Assembly (NCBI GenBank): GCA_038239485.1
Contig: JBBSET010000010.1
Location: 1 to 64,000 of the forward strand
DNA length: 64,000 bases
DNA from: DASQEH01 sp038239485
GTDB taxonomy: Bacteria; Actinomycetota; Actinomycetes; Propionibacteriales; Nocardioidaceae
Direction: 5' to 3'
The position numbers and the translations under genes were made by a program. This document shows, piece after piece, positions 55,886 to 64,000 of this stretch. How positions within the stretch are numbered: position 1 is the first letter of the stretch; each line of letters opens with the position of its first letter. Below the pieces are notes generated by a model. It saw nothing but the letters and a program-made list of their open reading frames with translations, was not told where the DNA came from and made no database searches.

Positions 55886-56996
55886 GCGCGTCTTCCTGCA
55901 CATCGGCGCCCCGAAGACAGGCACCACCTATCTTCAGGCCGTCTTCGCCCACAACAGGGGGGCGCTTCGTGCACGCGGGGTGCTGTATCCGCCGGCTGTC
56001 GCCGATGCCCACCACACCGCCGCTTGGGACCTTCGCGGCACGCCGGCCCAGCGCAAGGACACCCAGGGCATCGAGGGCGCGTGGACGGCCCTCGTCACCC
56101 GGGCGAACGCCTGGACCGGTCACACCGTCATCGTCTCCAGTGAGACGCTGGTGTACTGCGACGACGCCCAGGTGGCGACAGCGGTCGGCGCTTTCGAGGC
56201 GGACGTCCATGTCGTCTACACCGCACGTGACCTGGTACGACAGGTACCCGCGGTCTGGCAGGAGCGGATCAAGAACCAGCAGACGCTCAGCTACCCGGAC
56301 TTCGTCGAGTCCGTGATCCACCCCCGAGGCAAACCTGTTCCGCACGGCTTCTGGCGCGCACAGGATGCGCCCCGGGCGTTGGCGCGGTGGTCGGCGAGGC
56401 TGCCCGACCGGTCCCGAGTCCATCTGGTCACGACTCCTCCCGCCGGCCAGCCGGCCGGTGTGCTGCTCCAACGCTTCGCCGAGGTGTTCGGGCTCGACGG
56501 CGCCGACCTGGCCACCGACATAGCTCCCGCGGCGAACCAGTCACTCGGACTGCTCCAGACCGAGCTTCTGCGCCAGTACAACAAGCAGCACGGCCACGAC
56601 ATGTCCTGGCCGCTGTACCGGCGGACGGTCCGCCTCAAGCTCGAGGCTGCCTTCGCGGCCGTCCACGACGAGCGCCGACCGACGCTGTCGTTGCCGGAGC
56701 GGGAGGTGCTACGCCGGAGGTCCGTCGCCATGGTCGACGATCTCGCGCGGGCGGGCTACCGCGTGGTCGGCGACCTCTCCGACCTGGTCCCCGCTGAGGC
56801 CCCCGGCCAGCGCGAATACCTGTCAGGACCCGATCCCACCGCGCCGGTAACGACCGACGAGCTGCTCGGTGCGGCGGTCGACGTCCTGCACGCGACCCTC
56901 AGCGCGTCCGAGGGGCGCCGCCGCGCGTCCGGGCGGCGCACAGACAGGCGTACCGCCAGTGGGCGGACCGACCCCGGGCCAGTCAGCGACGCTTGA
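55872..56996 (+). CDS. Sulfotransferase-like protein 2
   Basis: A 374-residue paralogue: FLHIGAPKTGTTYLQ at the start, TARDLVRQVPAVWQE, GFWRAQDAP and TTPPAGQPAG. Its ATG lies inside the end of the first gene, so the two are probably translated together. A shared SMG/SLG-type motif (NQSLGLLQTELLR) recurs in all four copies near residue 220. The C-terminus ends in a variable, arginine-rich tail. Confidence 0.82.
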   Translation: MAEAKRVFLHIGAPKTGTTYLQAVFAHNRGALRARGVLYPPAVADAHHTAAWDLRGTPAQRKDTQGIEGAWTALVTRANAWTGHTVIVSSETLVYCDDAQVATAVGAFEADVHVVYTARDLVRQVPAVWQERIKNQQTLSYPDFVESVIHPRGKPVPHGFWRAQDAPRALARWSARLPDRSRVHLVTTPPAGQPAGVLLQRFAEVFGLDGADLATDIAPAANQSLGLLQTELLRQYNKQHGHDMSWPLYRRTVRLKLEAAFAAVHDERRPTLSLPEREVLRRRSVAMVDDLARAGYRVVGDLSDLVPAEAPGQREYLSGPDPTAPVTTDELLGAAVDVLHATLSASEGRRRASGRRTDRRTASGRTDPGPVSDA

Positions 56997-58182
56997 CGCG
57001 CAGGGCGGCCTGGTGCCGGAGGCTCCAGTACCAGCCGACGACCTTCGACCGGGCCCGGGTCATCGCACCGGCTGGCGCACCGGCATCCAGCAGCTGCTGC
57101 TGGAGCTCCAGGTTGCGCCGTCGCTGCCGCCCGCTGTGGCGCAGCAGCCCGGTGGCGGCGCGGATGGCTGCATCGCCGAGGTCGGCGTCGGTCTGGGTTG
57201 TGGGAGAGACGTGCGGGACGTGGTCCGACGCCCGCGGCATCAGCTCCTCCACGTCACCCTCGATCTGGTAGCCGGCCCTAGCCACGGCGTCGATCAGCTG
57301 CCGCGATCGCTGCGAGACCCAGTCCATCCGGCCGGTAGGGAGGGTGAGCTTGGCGGACCTCCCGCCGAGGATCTCTTCGGCGAGGAGCTGGCGCACGAGC
57401 GGGTCGTAGACGTCGCTCCCCATGCCCTGGACCTCGAAGTTCATCCGGCGCACCAGCTCTGTCTCCGCGACCCCCATCGACGCGTTCGCGCGCCTCACCT
57501 CGGCGTCGTACGCGTCGGGGTCGAGCCCGGTCACCGCGCAGAAGCGGTTCCAGAGCGTGTCGGACGGCGAGCCGGGGTGCGAGACCGTGACGATGTGGAT
57601 CCTGTCGACGGGCACGAAGCGCGACCACGGCTCCAGCACATAGGCCGCGTCGTGCATCCCCCAGAACAGCTGCCCGAAAGGCTCCGGCGCGTCGAGGCCG
57701 AGCTCGATCAGGTCGTCCACGAACGCCTCGAGCGTGACGGTGTGCTTGTGTTTGATGTGCTCCTGCCAGTCGGAGACGAGCTGGCGGGCCAGGTCCCGGG
57801 CGGTGAAGACGACATGGACCTCCGCCGGAGCCACACTGGCCAGCCCCGCCTCGATCCGCTCGGGAGCCGACCCGCCGAGCAGCTCGTTGGAGATGATGAC
57901 GTCGCCGGGCCAGGCGCGTGCGCGACGTGCGACCGCCTCCCACTCACCTGTGTACTGTCCGGCCCGCTTGCCGCCCCAGCCGACACCCCGGAAGTCGAGC
58001 ATCGAGCGGAAGGGCTCGCCTCGGTCCTCGTACGGGTAGAGCACACCGTTGGCGGCGAGGGCGTCGCGGTTCTGGAAGAGCACGTTCTGCAGGTAAGTCG
58101 TCCCGGTCTTGGGGGCGCCGACGTGGAAGAACACCCGTTTGGCCGCGGGCCGGCCGGCCGGGAGGTCGGATCGTGCTGCCAT
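56983..58182 (-). CDS. Sulfotransferase-like protein 3
   Basis: A 399-residue paralogue with FFHVGAPKTGTTYLQ, TARDLARQLVSDWQE and TVSHPGSPSDTLWNRF. It replaces FWRAQD by FWGMHDAA and has an extra C-terminal basic helix ending in VGWYWSLRHQAALRVKRR, perhaps a membrane-peripheral anchor. The ATG at 58182 shares one base with the upstream stop (TGATG). Its 3' end overlaps the convergent protein 2 gene by 14 nt. A long frame through the whole region on this strand is a chance fusion. Confidence 0.82.
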   Translation of the reverse strand: MAARSDLPAGRPAAKRVFFHVGAPKTGTTYLQNVLFQNRDALAANGVLYPYEDRGEPFRSMLDFRGVGWGGKRAGQYTGEWEAVARRARAWPGDVIISNELLGGSAPERIEAGLASVAPAEVHVVFTARDLARQLVSDWQEHIKHKHTVTLEAFVDDLIELGLDAPEPFGQLFWGMHDAAYVLEPWSRFVPVDRIHIVTVSHPGSPSDTLWNRFCAVTGLDPDAYDAEVRRANASMGVAETELVRRMNFEVQGMGSDVYDPLVRQLLAEEILGGRSAKLTLPTGRMDWVSQRSRQLIDAVARAGYQIEGDVEELMPRASDHVPHVSPTTQTDADLGDAAIRAATGLLRHSGRQRRRNLELQQQLLDAGAPAGAMTRARSKVVGWYWSLRHQAALRVKRR

Positions 58183-59276
58183 CAGGATGTGCCTCGTCCT
58201 CGTCGTAGGTGTCGCAGGATCGTCCTGGCCGCGTCCCCGGCGGCGGGTCGCTCGGGCCCAGGCCCCTGGCTGAGGACGTCGGCCAGCAGCTCTACAGCCG
58301 CCGAGGCGACCATATCGGGCGACACCGGGTCGAGGGCCCCGAAGCCGCTCTCGGCCGGAGTCAGGTCGCGGAGGTCCCCGACGATGTCGAAGCCGGACGC
58401 CTTCAGGCCCGCCTGGGTCCGTTCGGTCAGCTCGAGCACCCGGTCGCGGTACTCCGGTGGCACCCGCAGCCGCTCCCCGGGCCGCTGCGCGTCGGCGCGG
58501 CTGTTGAATGTCCGCTTGACGCGGCGTTCGTACACGGGCCATGGCAGCTCGGCGGGCAGTGCCGAGTTCAGCCGTCGCAGCGTCTCCGCGTCGCCCGTGC
58601 TGAGTGAGGGGTTGGTGCGCGACACGTCGAGGTCGTAGCGGTCGGCGGCGATGCCGAGCACCCGGCACAACCGCCGCCACAAGGTGTCGGGAGCGGCCCC
58701 GGCCGGTGGCAGAGTGACGACGTGGACCCGGCTCGGCGGCACCGGACCCGACCAGCGGGCGAGTGTGCTGAGGGCATCCTGTGCACGCCAGAAGCCTGGG
58801 CCGGGAGAGCTCGCGCCGTCCCCCAGCGCCCTGCGGAGGAACGTCTCGTACGGCCTGGTTCGCCGGTTCTTCAGTGACTCCTGCCACACCGCGGGGAGCT
58901 GGCGGGCCAGATCGCGAGTGCCGTAGACGACGTGGACCTCGGTGTCGGCGAGGTCGGCGACGAGCCGGGCGATGTGGGCCTCGTCGGCGCCGGCGAAAAC
59001 CTCGTGGGAGATGACGGCCACGGGAGCGTCGGTCCTGACCGTTCGGTGCACGAGTCGACGCCATGCCCCGGCGGTCTCGGGGCTGTCGAAGCCGCCGAAG
59101 GCGATCCCACGCAGGTCGAGCGCGGCATAGAAATGGTCGACCGATCGCCTGCCGGGAACCGCGACTCCATGGGTCAGCAGGCGCCCGCGGTTGCGCCATA
59201 GGACGTCCTGCAGGTAGGTGGTGCCCGTCTTCGGCGGACCGATGTGGAGATAGACGGCGTGGCGGCTCGAGGGCAC
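58182..59276 (-). CDS. Sulfotransferase-like protein 4
   Basis: About 364 residues with VYLHIGPPKTGTTYLQ, GTRDLARQLPAVWQE, GFWRAQDAL and TLPPAGAAPDTLW. The GTG at 59276 leaves 8 residues before the first strand, like the paralogues; the open frame extends to 59387 but would overlap the start of the divergent glfT2. It is coupled to protein 3 downstream. The four genes form two convergent pairs. Confidence 0.8.
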   Translation of the reverse strand: MPSSRHAVYLHIGPPKTGTTYLQDVLWRNRGRLLTHGVAVPGRRSVDHFYAALDLRGIAFGGFDSPETAGAWRRLVHRTVRTDAPVAVISHEVFAGADEAHIARLVADLADTEVHVVYGTRDLARQLPAVWQESLKNRRTRPYETFLRRALGDGASSPGPGFWRAQDALSTLARWSGPVPPSRVHVVTLPPAGAAPDTLWRRLCRVLGIAADRYDLDVSRTNPSLSTGDAETLRRLNSALPAELPWPVYERRVKRTFNSRADAQRPGERLRVPPEYRDRVLELTERTQAGLKASGFDIVGDLRDLTPAESGFGALDPVSPDMVASAAVELLADVLSQGPGPERPAAGDAARTILRHLRRGRGTS

Positions 59277-59376
59277 GACGACATCGTAGGGTCCCGACTT
59301 GTGGATGCCGTCCAGCCGCAGGCCGACTGATACCGTGACCCGGTCGTGACATTCACGCAGGGTGAGGACGAGGGCT

Positions 59377-61431
59377 GTGACTGACATCGCCGAGGCACCA
59401 GTGGACCAGGCGAGCGAGGACGTCGACCCGCTCGCCGGTCACCGGGTCGTCCAGCGCACCATCCTGCGCCCCGACCAGGAGCTGGACATCCGCCCGCTCT
59501 ACGTCAGCGGGCTGTCGAGCTTCAGCTCCGGCGAGAGCACCAGCCGCCAGTCCGGGGCCAGCGACGACGACGAGTCGTTGCCGGACGTCGGCGACGACAA
59601 CGCCGCCGCGAGCGAGGGCGCCGAGTCGATCGGCGGCTACGGCACCATCAGCGATGCCATCGGGGCGGTCGTCAAGCCCGAGCGCCGGCTGACCCTCGGT
59701 ACCTACTTCAACGCGTTCCCGGCCAGCTACTGGCGTCGTTGGACCGGCTTCTCGACCGTGCGGCTCGTGATGAGGGTGTCCGGCACCGGCACGGTGATCG
59801 TCTACCGCTCGACCTCGAAAGGGCACGTCCAGCGAGCAGCGTCCGGAGTCACCGACTCCGACGAGCTGCACACTTTGACCTTCGACCTCCCCTTGAAGCC
59901 GTTCATCGACGGCGGCTGGTACTGGTTCGACCTCGAGGCGGGCGAGGAGAGCATGGTCCTCGAGAACGCCGTCTGGGCCTTCGAGACCGACAAGCTCACT
60001 TCGGGGACGCTGTCGATCGGGATCACGACCTTCAACCGGCCGGAGTTCTGCGTCGACCAGCTGATCAAGCTGGCCGGCGAGCCGGCTGTGCTCTCGATCC
60101 TCGACGAGATCCTCGTGATCGACCAGGGCAGCGACAAGGTGACCGACCACGAGCTGTACCCTCAGGCCTCGGCCGCTCTGGGCCAGAAGCTCAGGCTGAT
60201 GGAGCAGGGCAACCTCGGCGGCTCGGGTGGCTTCTCGCGAGCCATGGACGAGGCGACCGTCAAGGGCGACGCCGACTACGTCCTGCTCCTCGACGACGAC
60301 GTGGTCTGTGAGCCGGAAGGCATCCTGCGGGCGGTGTCGTTCGCCGACCTCGTCAAGCAGCCGACGCTCGTCGGCGGCCAGATGTTCAGCTTGTACGACC
60401 GCTCGGTGCTGCACGCCTACGGCGAGGCGGTCGCCAAGTACCGCTGGTTCTGGGGCGCCGCGCCCAATACGGTCCACGGCCACAACTTCGCCAAGCGGTC
60501 GTTGCGGTCGACGAAGTGGCTGCACCGGCGCATCGACGTCGACTACAACGGGTGGTGGATGTGCCTGATCCCCACGAAGGTCATCCGTGAGGTCGGGCTG
60601 TCCCTGCCGATGTTCATCAAATGGGACGACGCCGAGTTCGGGCTCCGCGCCGCCGAGGCGGGCTACCCCACGGTGACCCTGCCCGGCGTCGCCGTCTGGC
60701 ACGTGCCGTGGCACGAGAAGGACGACACGATCGACTGGCAGGCGTACTTCCATCGTCGCAACCGGATCGTGGCAGCACTTCTCCACTCGCCCTACGATCA
60801 CGGCGGCCGGCTCATCTACGAAAGCTTCGAGACGCAGGTCAAGCACCTCCTCTCCATGCAGTACGGCCCGGCTGAGATGGGGCTGATGGCGATCGAGGAC
60901 ATCCTCGAAGGCCCACAGCGCATGCACCGCGACGTCCTCGAGCGGCTCCCTGAGCTGCGTGAGCTCCGCAAGGGGTATGACGACTCCAAGTCCGCAGGCG
61001 ACCTGGACGCCTTCCCGGCCGCCAAGCGTCGCAAGCCCCCGCGTCGGGGCAAGGAGCCGACGGCGCCAACCGGCAGGATGGGGCGCGGCAAGTCGATGGT
61101 CGTCGGCGCGCTCCGCCAGGTCGTGCCCGTGCGGGATACCGCCCGGATCAACCCGGAGGCCAGCATCGCCCATGTCGACCTCAAGTGGTGGCTGCTGTCG
61201 CAGTTCGACTCCGCTCTGGTGTCCTCGGCCGACGGTACGTCTGCCTCGTGGTACCGACGCGACCCCGAGCTCTTCCGAGACCTGATGAGGCGATCAATGT
61301 CGCTGCACGCCCAGCTCGCCAAGGAGTGGCCGGACCTGGTGAAGCAGTACAAACGGGCGCTGCCCACGCTCGCATCGCCCGAGGCGTGGCACGAGACCTT
61401 CGCGACGTCGGTCAAGGAGGACCAGCCGTAA
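59377..61431 (+). CDS. glfT2: GlfT2-like galactofuranosyltransferase
   Basis: A 684-residue GT2 glycosyltransferase. N-terminal beta-barrel domain with GTYFNAFPASYWRRW, then the GT-A core with ITTFNRPEFC, the metal-binding DDD at 306-308 (LLLDDDVV), the base region WDDAEFG (417-418), and WHVPWHEKDD. A helical C-terminal domain follows. In mycobacteria GlfT2 polymerises galactan with alternating 1,5 and 1,6 linkages. The GTG at 59377 is preferred over 59362. An acidic serine-rich stretch (about 45-80) is inserted near the N-terminus. Confidence 0.9.
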   Translation: MTDIAEAPVDQASEDVDPLAGHRVVQRTILRPDQELDIRPLYVSGLSSFSSGESTSRQSGASDDDESLPDVGDDNAAASEGAESIGGYGTISDAIGAVVKPERRLTLGTYFNAFPASYWRRWTGFSTVRLVMRVSGTGTVIVYRSTSKGHVQRAASGVTDSDELHTLTFDLPLKPFIDGGWYWFDLEAGEESMVLENAVWAFETDKLTSGTLSIGITTFNRPEFCVDQLIKLAGEPAVLSILDEILVIDQGSDKVTDHELYPQASAALGQKLRLMEQGNLGGSGGFSRAMDEATVKGDADYVLLLDDDVVCEPEGILRAVSFADLVKQPTLVGGQMFSLYDRSVLHAYGEAVAKYRWFWGAAPNTVHGHNFAKRSLRSTKWLHRRIDVDYNGWWMCLIPTKVIREVGLSLPMFIKWDDAEFGLRAAEAGYPTVTLPGVAVWHVPWHEKDDTIDWQAYFHRRNRIVAALLHSPYDHGGRLIYESFETQVKHLLSMQYGPAEMGLMAIEDILEGPQRMHRDVLERLPELRELRKGYDDSKSAGDLDAFPAAKRRKPPRRGKEPTAPTGRMGRGKSMVVGALRQVVPVRDTARINPEASIAHVDLKWWLLSQFDSALVSSADGTSASWYRRDPELFRDLMRRSMSLHAQLAKEWPDLVKQYKRALPTLASPEAWHETFATSVKEDQP

Positions 61432-61576
61432 GGCCGGTGGGCTGATCTGCTGACAGATTTCGGTGACGCGTTACCGTTCTTCGCGACAGGGTTCATCGGA
61501 CAGCAGGCATCACGGCACCGTCCGAGACTCAACAACCTTCCCATGAGTGACAGTCCTATGAGTGGAGCATCCTTCC

Positions 61577-64000
61577 GTGGCTGACGCACCACACAAGCTC
61601 GTCATCGTGGAGTCGCCCGCCAAGGCGCGCACGATCTCGGGTTTCCTCGGGCGTGGCTATGTGGTGGAGTCGTCGATCGGGCACATCCGGGACCTCCCCA
61701 ACAACGCCAGCGAGGTGCCGGCGAAGTACAAGGGCGAGTCGTGGGGACGCCTCGGCGTCAACGTCGACGACGGGTTCACCCCGATCTACGTCGTCCCCGC
61801 GGACAAGAGGAAGCAGATCACCAAGCTCAAGGCCCTGCTCAAGGGCGCCGACGAGCTCTTCCTCGCGACAGACGAGGACCGTGAGGGCGAGGCGATCGCC
61901 TGGCACCTCCTCGACGAGCTCAAGCCGAAGGTGCCCGTGCACCGGATGGTCTTCCACGAGATCACCCGTGATGCGATAGAGGCGGCCGTCGCCAACCCGA
62001 GGTCGATCAACGACGACCTGGTCGAGGCCCAGGAGGCACGCCGGATCCTGGACCGGCTGTACGGGTACGAAGTGTCGCCGGTGCTGTGGAAGAAAGTGAT
62101 GAGCGGGCTGTCGGCAGGGCGGGTCCAGTCGGTCGCGACCCGGCTCGTCGTCGACCGCGAGCGGGAGCGGATAGCGTTCCGCGCCGCGTCGTACTGGGAC
62201 CTCGAGGCCACCTTCGACGCGGGGGAGTCGAAGACCCCGCGGACATTCCCCGGCAAGCTGTGGAGCGTCGGCGGCCTGCGCGTCGCCCAGGGACGCGACT
62301 TCAGCTCGGTGGGCAGGCTGAAGGACGGCGCCGACGTCGTCCACATCGACGAGGCGCGTGGCGCCGGGCTGGCCGAGTCACTTCGCGAGCAGGCTTTCAG
62401 CGTCAAGTCGGTCGAGGCGAAGCCGTACCGGCGTTCGCCGTACGCACCGTTCCGCACCACGACCCTTCAGCAGGAGGCGTCACGCAAGCTCGGCTACGGG
62501 TCGGCGCGAACCATGCAGGTGGCCCAGCGGCTGTACGAGAACGGCTTCATCACCTATATGCGAACCGACTCCGTCACCTTGTCGGAGGCGGCCGTGACGG
62601 CGGCTCGGCTTCAGGTGGCGGAGCTGTTCGGGCGCGAGTACCTCCCTGACCGCCCCCGGACGTACCAGAGCAAGGTCAAGAACGCCCAAGAGGCGCACGA
62701 GGCGATCAGGCCGGCCGGCGACACGTACCGCACACCCGCGCAGACGGGGCTCAACAGTGACGAGTTCAAGCTGTACGAGCTGATCTGGATGCGTACCGTG
62801 GCGTCGCAGATGAGGGACGCCGAAGGCCGGTCGGTGTCGGTGCGGATAGCGGCCACCTCGCGTGACGGCGAGGCGTGCGAGTTCTCGGCCACCGGTCGGG
62901 TGATCCTGTTCCACGGCTTCCTCAAGGCCTACGTCGAGGGGCGCGACGACCCCGATGCCGAACGCGACGACCGCGAGACCATGCTCCCGGACCTCCACGA
63001 GGGCGAGACGGTGCTGGTGGACTCGCTGGCCTCGGCCGGTCACGAGACCCGCCCCCCGGCGCGCTACACCGAGGCCACCTTGATCCGCGAGCTCGAGGAG
63101 CGGGAGATCGGCAGACCGTCGACCTACGCCGCCATCATCGCGACGATCCTCAACCGTGGCTATGTCTACAAGAAGGGCTCGGCGCTGGTGCCGGCGTGGC
63201 TCGCCTTCGCCGTGGTCAGGCTGCTGGAGCGGCACTTCGCCCGCCTCGTCGACTACAACTTCACCGCCGCCATGGAAGACGTCCTCGACGAGGTGGCGGC
63301 GGGCACCAAGGACTCGACCACCGAGCTGGCGGCGTTCTACTTCGGCAACGGCGACCAGGACGGACTCAAGGCCCTCGTGACCGAGCTCGGTGAGATCGAC
63401 GCCCGCGAGCTGTCGACCTTCGAGCTTGGTGACGATATCGCGCTCAGGGTGGGCCGATACGGCCCGTACGTGGAGGACGCGGCCGGCACCCGCGCGAACG
63501 TCCCCGACGACCTCCCCCCCGACGAGCTGACCCTCGACCATGCCAAGGAGCTGCTCGCCAACCCGGCCGGTGCAGAGCAGGCGCTCGGTGACGACCCCAC
63601 CTCGGGGCGTCCGATCGTGGCGAAGAACGGCCGGTACGGCCCGTACGTCACCGAGGTGCTGGGCGACGACGCGCCCAAGAACGCCAAGCCGAGGACGTCG
63701 TCGCTGTTCAAGACGATGTCGCTCGACACCATCACCCTCGACGGCGCCCTCCAGCTGTTGAGGCTGCCCCGGGTCGTCGGCGTCGACCCGGAGTCCGGCG
63801 AGGAGATCACCGCCCTCAACGGCCGTTACGGCCCGTACCTGAAGAAGGGCACGGACTCGCGGTCGATCGACAGCGAGGAGCGGCTGCTCACGATCACGCT
63901 GCCCGAGGCACTCGCCGTCTACGCCGAGCCGAAGCAGCGGGGGCGGGCGACGGCCGGGCCGCTCCGCGAGCTGGGCGACGATCCGGTGTCCGCCAAGCCG
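61577..64000 (+). CDS. topA: DNA topoisomerase I, 3'-truncated by the window
   Basis: 808 codons are visible and the frame is still open at the window edge. It begins GTG (VADAPHKLVIVESPAKA), with the Toprim motif ATDEDREGEAIAWHL, the MSGLSAGRVQSVATRL helix, the catalytic tyrosine Y327 in FITYMRTDS, and C-terminal repeat units with NGRYGPYV. It relaxes negative supercoils by a type IA mechanism. No zinc-finger cysteines are seen, as in mycobacterial TopA. The upstream 145 nt hold its promoter. Confidence 0.96.
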   Translation, partial: MADAPHKLVIVESPAKARTISGFLGRGYVVESSIGHIRDLPNNASEVPAKYKGESWGRLGVNVDDGFTPIYVVPADKRKQITKLKALLKGADELFLATDEDREGEAIAWHLLDELKPKVPVHRMVFHEITRDAIEAAVANPRSINDDLVEAQEARRILDRLYGYEVSPVLWKKVMSGLSAGRVQSVATRLVVDRERERIAFRAASYWDLEATFDAGESKTPRTFPGKLWSVGGLRVAQGRDFSSVGRLKDGADVVHIDEARGAGLAESLREQAFSVKSVEAKPYRRSPYAPFRTTTLQQEASRKLGYGSARTMQVAQRLYENGFITYMRTDSVTLSEAAVTAARLQVAELFGREYLPDRPRTYQSKVKNAQEAHEAIRPAGDTYRTPAQTGLNSDEFKLYELIWMRTVASQMRDAEGRSVSVRIAATSRDGEACEFSATGRVILFHGFLKAYVEGRDDPDAERDDRETMLPDLHEGETVLVDSLASAGHETRPPARYTEATLIRELEEREIGRPSTYAAIIATILNRGYVYKKGSALVPAWLAFAVVRLLERHFARLVDYNFTAAMEDVLDEVAAGTKDSTTELAAFYFGNGDQDGLKALVTELGEIDARELSTFELGDDIALRVGRYGPYVEDAAGTRANVPDDLPPDELTLDHAKELLANPAGAEQALGDDPTSGRPIVAKNGRYGPYVTEVLGDDAPKNAKPRTSSLFKTMSLDTITLDGALQLLRLPRVVGVDPESGEEITALNGRYGPYLKKGTDSRSIDSEERLLTITLPEALAVYAEPKQRGRATAGPLRELGDDPVSAKP

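Noticed and set aside
56983..59352. A 789-codon open frame on the minus strand spanning two sulfotransferase genes
   Set aside because: Its first 390 codons are an arginine/proline-rich shadow of sulfotransferase 4 read in another frame; only the part from 58182 down has family motifs.

Overview
The window is a high-GC actinobacterial chromosome segment. The evidence is GTG/TTG starts, ATGA/GTGA stop-start couplings, WblA-, BldG- and MarP-type proteins, a Tad pilus locus with DUF4244 pilin-like proteins, a 6C RNA, ArsA-like ATPase pairs and a GlfT2-type galactofuranosyltransferase. Most of it looks like conserved core. From memory, the order metallophosphoesterase, PASTA penicillin-binding protein, wblA (whiB4), two ArsA-like ATPases, DUF4177, RidA, MBL fold, crp, nth, TlpA-like, NUDIX, marP, alpha/beta hydrolase, small membrane protein, HAD, 6C RNA, ssd, tad genes, YprA-type helicase and topA matches the Mycobacterium tuberculosis Rv3683 to Rv3646c block. 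The dnaX, ybaB, recR, ask, asd run is equally conserved. The genus cannot be fixed from the sequence alone; a facultatively fermentative actinomycete fits best.

Layout. 1-4.6 kb: accessory-looking region with a tyrosine recombinase, a double GNAT, a small membrane methyltransferase-like protein and a homocysteine methyltransferase, ending at tRNA-Ser. 4.6-11.1 kb: core genome maintenance (tRNA-Ser, SRP RNA, dnaX, ybaB, recR, DUF5063) and the aspartate pathway (ask, asd). 11.3-19.0 kb: an anaerobic mixed-acid module (gldA-like, decayed SDR, adhE, pflB, pflA) with DosR-like boxes in the adhE/pflB divergent promoter. 19.05-20.5 kb: an IS481-family element inserted exactly at the CCA end of tRNA-Pro with a 15-bp target duplication. 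20.6-27.2 kb: phosphoesterase, YqeY, class A PBP, WblA, two ArsA-like ATPases. 27.3-30.2 kb: succinyl-CoA:3-ketoacid CoA-transferase subunits and an ECF sigma factor with a coupled membrane protein. 30.2-41.3 kb: hydrolases, broken DUF4177, RidA, two NUDIX proteins, two MBL proteins, Crp, Nth, thioredoxin-like lipoprotein, MarP, alpha/beta hydrolase, holin-like protein, methyltransferase and a degenerate Fic-like protein. 41.5-48.0 kb: HAD phosphatase, 6C RNA and the Tad locus. 48.0-54.7 kb: frameshifted MerR regulator with its operator, LapA-like protein, MrfA/YprA-type helicase, BldG and a proton-pumping pyrophosphatase. 54.7-61.4 kb: four paralogous sulfotransferase genes beside glfT2. 61.6 kb to the end: topA, cut by the window edge.

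Functional links. PflA activates PflB, which cleaves pyruvate to acetyl-CoA and formate; AdhE reduces acetyl-CoA to ethanol. TadA, TadB and TadC would drive assembly of the small pilins, with Ssd as the CpaE-like localisation ATPase. WblA, the PASTA PBP and the ArsA-like pair form a conserved redox and cell-wall neighbourhood. The sulfotransferase/GlfT2 group suggests sulfation of a cell-surface glycan and is the least familiar assembly in the window. Three genes show clear decay in the sequence as given: the SDR remnant, DUF4177 with an amber codon, and the frameshifted MerR gene.
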